A DNA stretch of 64,000 bases from Comamonas sp. KCTC 72670. Its GTDB lineage: Bacteria; Myxococcota; Myxococcia; Myxococcales; Myxococcaceae. The notes beneath the pieces are model-generated. The model was not told the origin of the DNA and did not search any database. It was given only the letters and a program-made list of their open reading frames with translations. The position numbers were made by a program, and so were the translations under genes. The DNA is taken from contig BNCN01000018.1 in the NCBI GenBank assembly GCA_014656495.1, positions 1 to 64,000 of the forward strand, given 5' to 3'. Each line of letters begins with the position of its first letter. Position 1 is the stretch's first letter. Below are positions 11,410 through 19,322 of this stretch, one piece after another.

Positions 11410-12055
11410 CGCGCGGTTCGTGGATCGGCTCACGGCGGGGTGCCAGTCGCTGGGCGTGACGGTGGCGGAGGACGTGGGGCCTCGGCTCCAGCGGTTGATG
11501 GCCGAGCTGCTCAAGTGGAACGCGAAGGTGAATCTCACGGCGATTACGGCGCCGGAGGAGGTGCTGGAGAAGCACTTCCTGGATTCGCTCGCGGTGCTGC
11601 CCGAGGTGACGGGCGCGGCGACGCTGCTCGACTTGGGCGCCGGCGCTGGCTTCCCGGGGCTGCCGTTGAAGCTGGCGTTGCCGTCGCTGGGCGTCACGTT
11701 GGTGGACACGGTGGGCAAGAAGGTCGCGTTCATCAAGGCGGCGGCGGCGAGTCTCGGATTGCAGGGCGTGCGCGGACTGCATGCGCGCGCGGAGGGCCAG
11801 CCGGAGACGGAAGGGATTCCGCGCGCCGAGGTGCTCATCGCGCGCGCCTTCATGGACCTGCCGGACTGGCTCGCGCTGGCGCCCGCGTATGTGGAGCCGG
11901 GCGGGCGCGTGGTGGCGATGCTCGGCAAGCCGCAGACGGACGCGGAGCTGGCGGCGCGCGCGGCGGAGCGGCACCTGCGCGTCGTGTCCTCGCGGGCGTA
12001 CCGGTTGCCGTTCTCCGGCGCCGAGCGTCAGGTGGCGGTGTTCGCGAAGGAGTAG
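11402..12055 (+). CDS. rsmG: 16S rRNA (guanine527-N7)-methyltransferase RsmG (GidB)
   Basis: The 217-residue SAM-dependent methyltransferase modifies G527 of 16S rRNA. LLDLGAGAGFPGLPLKLALPSLGVTLVD near residue 75 is the GidB glycine-rich SAM site. The upstream LLKWNAKVNLTAI and EVLEKHFLDSL segments are family hallmarks. The start codon is GTG 11402 (reading VDNARFVDRL), overlapping a DnaA box. A GC-rich stem-loop at 12082-12107 (GCGGCCCG/CGGGCCGC) follows the gene without a T run. Confidence 0.95.
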   Translation: MDNARFVDRLTAGCQSLGVTVAEDVGPRLQRLMAELLKWNAKVNLTAITAPEEVLEKHFLDSLAVLPEVTGAATLLDLGAGAGFPGLPLKLALPSLGVTLVDTVGKKVAFIKAAAASLGLQGVRGLHARAEGQPETEGIPRAEVLIARAFMDLPDWLALAPAYVEPGGRVVAMLGKPQTDAELAARAAERHLRVVSSRAYRLPFSGAERQVAVFAKE

Positions 12056-12400
12056 GGGAGGGGAGCGCCGCCTCGGAGCGAGCGGCCCGTGCGTTCTTCC
12101 GGGCCGCAGCGTGAGGCATGACGTCGCATCCCGCTCCGTGTCGTTCCGACGTGGCCATCCGGCGTCACCGTGTCCTGGGCAGCGGGCCCGAGTTGCCTCG
12201 GGGCGCCAAGGCCTCCGTGTTCTACCGGTGGATGCACCCTTGGCAGGATGCATCGCTGTGTTCAGCGCGCTGGGGTGGGCTCGTTGGTTTCAGGGCCAGT
12301 GACAGCGCTGCCGAGGGGCTTCGCGTTCGCCGCGTGGCGCTTCGACCTCTGAACGCTTTCGCGTGCGGTTGATCGCAAGCTGTCTCGCGGTTGCGCCAGG

Positions 12401-12416
12401 AGCAGGGGAGGGGCCG
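12401..12416 (+). repeat. 16-base G-rich motif, copy 1
   Basis: AGCAGGGGAGGGGCCG occurs here and again, identically, at 15126-15141. A related G-rich hairpin lies at 14464-14490. All lie in gene-free DNA, and 12056-12560 otherwise shows nothing I can name. Confidence 0.4.
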
Positions 12417-12560
12417 GGTGCCTGCTCATCACTCTCGCTGTCATCGAGGGTTCAGGCGGAACGCTCTGCGCCTGAACTCATGGCCATGACCCGGCGTGGT
12501 ACGGTCGCCCGGAAGCGGACGCCTCGCGTCCCTTCTCCCATCCACACAGGATTCAACTGC

Positions 12561-14207
12561 GTGCAGCTCGACTCTCGACGTGTGCCCGGTTCCGCCTCGG
12601 AACACCGTTTCTCCTGGGCCGGTACCGTGTTCCTCGGCGTGGCGTTGATGGCGGTCTTCCTCCTCGCGTGCCTGCTTCTGACGGGCGGCGGCTTGGATGA
12701 CTCCTTCATCACCTACCGCTACGCCAAGCATCTCGCCGGTGGGCATGGCATCGCCTGGAACGTCGGCGAGCAGCCTCCCGTCGAGGGCTACACGTCGTTC
12801 TCGTGGGTCGTCTTCAACGCCATCCCCATCGCGCTCGGCGTGTCGCCACTGCTGGCGTCGAAGCTGTTCTCCATGGCGGCGGCTGGGGCCATCATCGCGC
12901 TGATGCTGGGGGGCGCTCACCCGCTTCAAGAGCGGCCCTGGCGCGCGGTGCTCGCGACGCTCGTCGCGCTGTGCACGCCGCTCGCCTATTACACGCAGAC
13001 CGGGATGGAGACCGTGTTCTTCACGGCCCTCGCGTTCGCGAGCACGGGCCTCGCTCTTCGCGAGTTCGCTGGCAACCCGCGCCCTCTGTGGCTGATGGTC
13101 TCCTCCACGCTCTTCGGTCTCGCCGCCATCACCCGGCCCGAAGGCGTGATGCTCTTCGGACTCATCGCCGTGTCGGGGCTCTCGCTTCGACGCAGCGCCG
13201 AGGAGGGAAGGCTCTCACGCCGGACGCTCCTGTCCTTCGCCGTGCCCTTCTTCGCCATCTGGCTCACGTACTTCGTCTGGCGGCTTCAGCATTACGGGTG
13301 GCTCTTCCCGAACACGTACTACGCGAAGCACTCTGGCAATCGGCTCCTGAACCTGCCGCTGGGCGTCTACTACCTCGTGCTCGCGTGGGCCTCGTATCTC
13401 GCCGTGCCCGTCTCGTTGGGCGCGCTCGCGTGGATGGCGACACCGGCGCGGGAGGAAGACGCTTCCGCTCGCCGGACGCTGCAACTGGCGCTGCGTCTCG
13501 GTGGGGCGTGTCTTGTCTACGTGCTCTACATCGTCTGGGTGGGCGGCGATGACCGTTCCGCTTTTCCGTCGGTGCGGCTGGTGCTCCCCGTGCTCCCGCT
13601 GCTCTGGATGGCGACGGTGATGTTGGTCGCGAACGCGAGCCGCCATTGGACGAAGCTCTCGCCGCGTGTCTGCGCGGTCGGTGTCGCCGCGTTCATCTCC
13701 CTGGCCTGGGCGCAGGATGGACTGCAGTTGCTCAAGGACTCGGCCCCGGCGGGTGGTGACTCTCAACACGGGCTGCTTCGGACCAAGCTCGCGCAGTTCT
13801 CCGACGAGCCCCACGGTCCGCTGCCGGCGTGGATCCTCGAGCACACGCAGCCGACGGATGTCATCGCTGTCCCCTGGGCGGGGCGCGTGCCCTACGCGAC
13901 GGGGCGGCCCACGCTCGACATGCTTGGGCTCAACGACATTCACATCGCGCACCTGCCGTCGCTTCAGCGCGGCATCGACGTGAAGATGGATCCAGAATAC
14001 GTCCTGGCTCGGCGTCCCAAGCTCATCTTCGTCAACGTGAACCACTGCTTCGTGGAGGAGGCGTGCTCGTTCGCGGATGCCGGCGGCTGGAAGATTGGCG
14101 ACCGGCGGCTCATCGAGCTGCTGCGTCAGTCGGCTGACTACGATTGGGTGAAGGACGCTCCGACGGGCATCTCCGTCTTCCGCCGTCGCGAGTCACTGGC
14201 GCAGTAG
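12561..14207 (+). CDS. GT-C fold membrane glycosyltransferase (arabinofuranosyltransferase/GT39-like)
   Basis: This is an inner-membrane protein of about 548 residues with around 10 hydrophobic segments. Just after the first transmembrane helix lies GGGLDDSFITYRYAKHLAGGHGIAWN, the acidic loop of GT-C polyprenyl-phosphate-sugar transferases. It is closest in pattern to the actinobacterial AftB group (DDxFIxxRYAxNLxxGxGLVWN, then VEGYTxFxW, here VEGYTSFSW). The C-terminal part is periplasmic (LDMLGLNDIHIAH). I prefer GTG 12561, nine bases after AGGA at 12548, because it puts a basic N-terminus before the first helix; ATG 12480 and the longest frame from 12363 are alternatives. The donor and acceptor are unknown. 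Transfer of a lipid-linked sugar onto an envelope polymer is the likely role. Confidence 0.75.
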   Translation: MQLDSRRVPGSASEHRFSWAGTVFLGVALMAVFLLACLLLTGGGLDDSFITYRYAKHLAGGHGIAWNVGEQPPVEGYTSFSWVVFNAIPIALGVSPLLASKLFSMAAAGAIIALMLGGAHPLQERPWRAVLATLVALCTPLAYYTQTGMETVFFTALAFASTGLALREFAGNPRPLWLMVSSTLFGLAAITRPEGVMLFGLIAVSGLSLRRSAEEGRLSRRTLLSFAVPFFAIWLTYFVWRLQHYGWLFPNTYYAKHSGNRLLNLPLGVYYLVLAWASYLAVPVSLGALAWMATPAREEDASARRTLQLALRLGGACLVYVLYIVWVGGDDRSAFPSVRLVLPVLPLLWMATVMLVANASRHWTKLSPRVCAVGVAAFISLAWAQDGLQLLKDSAPAGGDSQHGLLRTKLAQFSDEPHGPLPAWILEHTQPTDVIAVPWAGRVPYATGRPTLDMLGLNDIHIAHLPSLQRGIDVKMDPEYVLARRPKLIFVNVNHCFVEEACSFADAGGWKIGDRRLIELLRQSADYDWVKDAPTGISVFRRRESLAQ

Positions 14208-14264
14208 CTCGCGGACGTCTCACCCCGCTGGACGTGGAGACGCGGCGGGGACGAGGGGGGCGCT

Positions 14265-14290
14265 GCGCATCCCGATGCCGTGGGATGCGC
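14265..14290 (+). terminator. possible terminator stem-loop after the GT-C gene
   Basis: GCGCATCCC at 14265-14273 and GGGATGCGC at 14282-14290 form a perfect 9-bp stem with an 8-base loop, 58 bases past the stop at 14207. The tail (GGTTCGGTGTCTCTTG) is only weakly T-rich, so intrinsic termination is uncertain. Confidence 0.4.
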
Positions 14291-15125
14291 GGTTCGGTGT
14301 CTCTTGCTTCAGTCTGGGCCGGGCGCTCGGTTGAGTCGCCCGTGTGCCCCTGAAGCATCGGCCGGGTCTCCTGGGTGAGGACGGGGCTTCGAGCAGGGTG
14401 CTCAGCGCGCGCCAACCGGTTCGAGCTCGCGCGTGACTTCTCTTCACTTCGTGGGTTCGCATTGGCAGGGGAGGGGAGGGGAGCCCTGCCTGCTCGCTAT
14501 GCGGCGATGCGGGCAGGACTTCGAGTGCCCGTCCGCTGGCCTCAAGTGGTGATGTTCGAGGGCTCGGGCGCTGCGGTCCATCAGGCTTGGCGAGCGGTTG
14601 GATGAACCGCTCGCACCACCATGCGGCGCTCGACGCGTCATGCTCACCCTTCAAGGTTGCGAGCGCCTGGGCGACCGGGTGAGGGCCGGCGTGCGCATGC
14701 TGCCTCCACGCTCCATCGTGCGAGCGCTGCGCAGGTGGGTTGCTTACCCAGACGCACTGCTCCTGCGCGTATCGCGATGCGCCTCCAGTCCTGGAACCGA
14801 CTCGGCACTGTGACGCTGAGGCGAGGACGCGGTCATCTGGGGTGCCTTGGTGGAGCCTCCCGGTAAGAGGGACTTCGGGTTCGGTGAACTCGCGGTGCAC
14901 GGTGGCCTGCGACGGCGGTGACTCGGCGCCGGGCCGCTGTGCAGGGGCGGAGTCGTCGTCGTGAACTCGATGCCGGGTTGGGCGTGGGGCGGCGGCTCGC
15001 AGTGGTGTGCTCGCATCCGCTTCATGTTCTTGGGGCGTCCGTTGTCTTGAGACCTCGAGCGGGGAGCGCGGCAGGGGACCGCGCCTCAGCGGAACGATGT
15101 TTTCTGTGATTCGCGATCCAGGTGG

Positions 15126-15141
15126 AGCAGGGGAGGGGCCG
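15126..15141 (+). repeat. 16-base G-rich motif, copy 2
   Basis: This is identical to 12401-12416 (AGCAGGGGAGGGGCCG). It lies in the gene-free stretch left of the parS array. The flanks do not match beyond one extra G on the left, so it is a short conserved motif and not a long duplication. Confidence 0.4.
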
Positions 15142-15667
15142 CTTCGTGGTGCCGTGGCACGCATCCGGTGTGGACGCTGCGTCCCTTGGTGCTCGGCTCG
15201 GCTCGGAACGCAGTTGATGGGAACTGCGTGCGAGGCCTTCCCGCCCATGCCTCATGCGGCGCGTGCTGACAGGAGCGCCGCATCGAGGTGGTTCGTCGCG
15301 GTGGCGAGGGTGGGCTCTTTGCCCGAACGGACTCAAGCCAGGTTCGAGCGAGTTGCTGGGGGGATGCAGTGAGGCACCTGCCTGGGGGGCCCACCCCCTG
15401 GAACCGGGACATGCACCGCCGTTCGGAGTTCGCGTGGACTTCTCCCGGCAGGGGCACCTGGAGTCGCTGCGGCCATGGCTTCACGAAGGACCTCCGGCGT
15501 GCGCGCGTGCTTGGGACCGGTCTGGCCCAGGTGAGCACGCGACATGGAGTGTTCGTGGCGCTGGGGCATCGACATGCATGGCCCGAGTGCATGGAGCCAT
15601 GACCGCGAGCGCTCGCGATGACGGTGGTGGGCGGGTGAGGCGTTCCGAGTTCTTGAGTGGGTGCTCG

Positions 15668-15679
15668 TTCCACGTGGAA
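15668..15679. promoter_or_regulatory. parS: outlying perfect parS site
   Basis: TTCCACGTGGAA, flanked by G and C to give the full 14-bp palindrome GTTCCACGTGGAAC. It stands about 780 bases left of the main array, with the characteristic short spacer then a less conserved flank. It is a likely ParB-binding site by identity with the array copies. Confidence 0.85.
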
Positions 15680-16456
15680 CGCGGTGCTGCTGGGGCGAGG
15701 TGCAGGCGCCACCCGGTCGAGGACTTCTCAGGCTCCCGCGTGGTGGTGGTCTTGCGCCGCGATGCATGCGGGCTCGCGGCGGTCTCTTCCGTGAGCACCT
15801 GACACCGCCTCATCTGGAAGACGAAGGGTCGAAGGCGCGAGCTGCGGACGGGCGGGATGAACAGTGGGATGCGCGCGTGCGCACGACATCGGCTGTCCTT
15901 GACGCGTGAAGGGCGCGGCCGCGCGATGCACGCGCATGGCATCGGCCGTCCCTCAGCGCGCAGACACGACCCCACGGCATCGGGACGTGAACGTGGCGCA
16001 CGAGCGTCGTGCGTTCGGGTGCTGAGTTCGCTGTTGCCGGTTCGTGCGGAGGCGCCGTGAAGCCACGGCGATGCGCAGGGTCGAGATGGGCGAGTGATGT
16101 GCCCGCATGCGCGGCGGTGGGCGGTTCCTCATGGAGACGTCGCGAAGCCAAGGCGCGCGGGTGACTGGGCTGAGCGAGTGATGCGTTCACGTCCTCCGTC
16201 CGCGGATGGGGTCGAGGCCCGCATGGCCGGGATGAACACGCCGCGGGTTGTTCCGCGTGGACCCTGGAGAAGGCGGGCTCGCGGTGAGCCGCTGCGCGGA
16301 GTTCTGTGGTGCGTGGCCCATCACGGGTGGACATGGAGATGGGTGAGCGCATCGCCACGAAGTGATGGGCACGGCGTGTTGAGGCCGCTGGTTGGAACGT
16401 GCTGCGAAAGGCGCGTTGAGGAGTTCATCACTGGCGGGTGCTCATGCCGCCGTGGG

Positions 16457-17824
16457 TTCCACGTGGAACACGAAGACGCGGTGCATGCGCTGGTGTGGAG
16501 CGGAGGGGCCAGGCGCCATGCCGCAACCCAACGCTGGTTCCACGTGGAACACGAAGACGCGGTGCATGCGCGGTGTGGAGCGGAGGGGCCAGATGCCAAG
16601 CCGGAGTCCATCGCTGGCTCCACGTGGAACGTGAAGAGATGGGCGCACCCGTGTTGGCGAGCGATGTGGAGTGCTCGCGCTGGGCCCTGCGTGGGTTCCA
16701 CGTGGAACGTGAAGAAGGAGCGCGTGCGTGCACGCCGAGCATTCGATGTGGAGCGCGGCCACTGCCCCTGACGCGTTCCACGTGGAACGTGAAGAGATGG
16801 GCGCACCCGTGTTGGCGAGCGATGCGGAGTGCTCGCGCTGGGCCCTGCGTGGGTTCCACGTGGAACGCGAAGACGAGGCGCGCGTGCTCATGCTGAGCAT
16901 CCGCTGTGGAGCGTGCGGCGGCTGCCCCTGTCAGGTTCCACGTGGAACAAGAAGAGAGGAGCTGGCCCACGTCGAGTGGATGCCGTGGACGCGGTGGGGC
17001 CTGCGTGGGTTCCACGTGGAACGCGAAGAGGCGCTGCATGCTCATGTGGCGCAGGTGGAGTGGTGGCGGTCGCTCAGCCCATCACCGGTTCCACGTGGAA
17101 CATGAAGTCGGCGTGCGTGCTCCTGGTTCCCGCGTGCGCGTTCGCCGCATCGCCACTTCCGCGTGGTGCACGAAGCATGGTGTGCGGGATGCGATGGCAC
17201 GCATGCGGATGGTCCTTCAGGCGTTCCACGTGGAACGTGGAGAAGGCATGCGCGTGATGGCAACGGATGGTGGTGCTCGGGCCCGCGTCACATCCGAGCT
17301 GGTTCCACGTGGAACACGAAAGGTGTTCCAGGCTCATGGAGGCGGGCGGTGTTGAGCGCCTGCGCTCAAGCCATCGGCGGTTCCACATGGGGCATGAAGC
17401 GGCGTTCACGCGATGCGCGGACATCACGTGGCACGCAGGTGGTCAGGCCTCGCGCGTTCCACGTGGAACGTGGGGCAGGCGTGCGAGCGATGGCCGCGAA
17501 TGGTGCTTGGGCGTGCGCCCAACCCCCTCGCGGGTTCCACGTGGAACATGAAGCCGCGTGCGCTTCATGAGGTGAGCCGCGTGTCGCGCGGCCCGTCTTC
17601 AGGCGTTCCACGTGGAACGTGGAGAGGGCGTGCGCGAGATGGCGACGCGGCTCCGTGAGCGTGTGCCGAGCCCTTCACCGGTTCCACGTGGAACACGAAG
17701 TCAGCGCGTGAGGGCGCTGGAGGATGAGTCCACCGCCTGCTTCATGAGGAAGGCGAGAAGCCGTGCTCGCGATGGCAGGAGAGGGTGCCTGGGTGGGTGG
17801 AGCCGCCGCCGGTTCCACGTGGAA
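16457..17824. repeat. parS: parS array: 15 perfect ParB-binding palindromes at about 78-bp period
   Basis: Perfect TTCCACGTGGAA copies start at 16457, 16538, 16696, 16776, 16854, 16936, 17010, 17089, 17224, 17303, 17457, 17535, 17606, 17682 and 17813. One-mismatch or decayed copies at 16618 (CTCCACGTGGAA), 17157 (TTCCGCGTGGTG) and 17381 (TTCCACATGGGG) fill most gaps, giving steps of mostly 67-82 bp. Most copies are followed by a short spacer and GAAG, so the units are head-to-tail although the palindrome is symmetric. 16630-16707 and 16790-16865 are almost identical, showing duplication of a two-unit block. The palindrome is the ParB target (the B. subtilis site is TGTTTCACGTGAAACA), and clustered parS sites near parAB are known in Myxococcus xanthus. 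ParB CTPase clamps would load here and spread, and ParA would then move the region to the daughter-cell half. Confidence 0.95.
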
Positions 17825-18040
17825 CACGAAGCGGTGGCGTTGGCTCAATCCGCGTTCGCCAGGCGCCGGGTGTCACGAGTCCTTTTGGGGTTTCGCGCGG
17901 AGCGGAGGCGCCGCGCACGATGAGGTGGAGGGTGCTTCAGCGCGTCGTGCGTCCAGCGCTGGTTTCATGCGGAGGACGACAAACGGATGCGCGCTTCCGG
18001 GAAGGTGCGGTGGTTGGAGCGCGCGCCGTGTTCATCCCAG

Positions 18041-18052
18041 TTCCACGTGACA
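18041..18052. promoter_or_regulatory. decayed parS-like site (TTCCACGTGACA)
   Basis: Ten of the 12 palindrome positions are kept, and it is followed by CGTGAAGG, the same downstream flank as the perfect sites. Another half-decayed copy, TGTCACGTGGAA, is at 18188-18199. These extend the array rightward as eroding units. Binding strength is unknown. Confidence 0.5.
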
Positions 18053-18228
18053 CGTGAAGGCGGTGAGGCGCGGGCGGCTGGTGGGCACGTGCCGCATCGC
18101 GCGTGTTCGGTCCGTCGCCTGTCCCTGCAAGGGATGCGAGGGCGTTGATGCGGACGCGGGGGGAGCGCGTGCTCAACGCCTCACCCCTGTCACGTGGAAC
18201 GTAAGGTGGTGCCGTGGATGAGCGGGAC

Positions 18229-18560
18229 CTCGGGTCATCTCCAGCCGCGCTTGAAGCGAGAGTAAGGTGATGCGCGTGGGCGGGAGCGCGCTCAGGACCG
18301 CGCGGAACGCGAGCGCGCGGATGCGGATGCGGATGCGAGCGCGGTTCATCGCCAGTCGCGCCTGGCGCGAGAAGAGGGTGACGCGCGTGGGCGGGAGCGA
18401 GTGCTCAGGCCATCCCTCGTTGCACGCGGGACATGAGGGCGCGAATGCGAATGCGGGCGGCGCGCGAGCTCGGGGCATCACCAGCCGGGCTTGAAGAGAA
18501 GAGGGTGATGCGCGCGGGCGAGCGCGCGGATGCGGATGCGGGGGCACGCACGCCGCATCG
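18229..18560. repeat. three-copy tandem repeat right of the parS array
   Basis: Copies begin near 18229, 18341 and 18470. Each runs (C/G)GGxTCATCxCCAG, then CGCGCxTGxxGCGAGA, then GGTGAxGCGCG-GGGCGGGAGCG, and is followed by a run of GGATGCG or GAATGCG hexamer-like repeats. Unit length is about 112-129 bp, different from the 78-bp parS period, and the units contain no parS core. They are imperfect, so the duplication is not recent. The function is unknown. Confidence 0.6.
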
Positions 18561-18671
18561 CGGACCTGCTCAGCCCAGCCGCGGTTCCGCTTTGAGCGTG
18601 GGGGTAGGCCCGTCATGGGGCCGCGGTTGGGGGACGTGATTCGGAGGGCGCTTACCGACAGCCATCGCCAG

Positions 18672-18683
18672 TTCCACATGGAA
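18672..18683. promoter_or_regulatory. one-mismatch parS-like site (TTCCACATGGAA)
   Basis: The full 14-mer is GTTCCACATGGAAC, a single change from the array consensus at the centre (CG to CA). It is the rightmost good match before the LamG gene. The central CG is usually important for ParB recognition, so affinity may be reduced. Confidence 0.5.
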
Positions 18684-19322
18684 CGCAGGGGGCGTGTGGG
18701 GGAGCGACGCGTTGATTGAGGGCGTCATGCGTGGATGGGCGCTTCGTTGTCGTCGCCCACGTGTATCGGGACAGGAACCTCATGCGGTGGATGCAGCCGA
18801 TGCGGTGGCGCGCCGTTCGAGTTCAACGCCAACGGGCCTTCTCCACGTAGGCATGCGGCCGAGTGGTTCGTTCCGCCTGCGCGGCTCACGTGGTCGTTGC
18901 CTGCAGCGGTGCATCACGCGTCGGTCCGCTTCATGGCGAGCGGTTCGAGCGGTCGTCCTCCGTCAGAGTTGTCACCGCGGCGGCATGCCTCGTGCCCGGA
19001 AAGGGCGCGGGTTCACGTGGAGGAGCGGGGGCGTCGCGGTGACCGCGCCGCGACCTCGAATGGGTGCGGCGCGTGTCGGGGCGCGGAGGCGGCGCGCGGC
19101 CCAAGGCTGTTCGCGCGGGGCCTCCTCACGCACGCTTCATCCAGTCGCGGTTGCGTCTGGGTTCGACTCGCTCGCGTGCCGCTGGGACGCACGCCGCGCG
19201 CTCACGCCGCGTGGCTCCGCGCGGGCACGTCGTGGCGTGCTCCTTGCTCAGGTGCGGCTTCGGCCCCGACACCCGCCACCCCGGCGGACGCGGCCACCCA
19301 CTGTCACCCTGGAGCCATCCTC

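Larger units (their letters stand above)
14208..19322. other. 5.1-kb gene-free centromere region
   Basis: No convincing gene lies here on either strand. The open frames are high-GC shadows whose predicted products repeat VPRGT, FHVE or STWN, which are simply the three translations of the parS palindrome. 14208-15660 holds scattered G-rich motifs and small hairpins (14464-14490 is GGCAGGG/CCCTGCC around GGGGAGGGG runs). 15660-18690 holds the parS sites. 18229-18560 holds a three-copy repeat. 18690-19322 is diverged sequence leading up to the LamG gene. Selection seems to act on ParB-binding sites, not on protein. Confidence 0.75.

Noticed and set aside
16457-17824. CRISPR-like array of regularly spaced repeats
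   Set aside because: The repeat is a 12-14 bp ParB palindrome, the intervening DNA is itself partly duplicated between units, there is no cas gene nearby and the spacing exceeds CRISPR norms.
15810-18679. Long open frames with repeated VPRGT, FHVE or STWN text
   Set aside because: These are translations of the parS palindrome in three frames, found on both strands, without a ribosome-binding site or signal.
18735-19322. N-terminal extension of the LamG protein
   Set aside because: The frame is open but arginine/alanine-rich and overlaps the diverged centromere DNA; the ATG at 19323 has a better upstream context.
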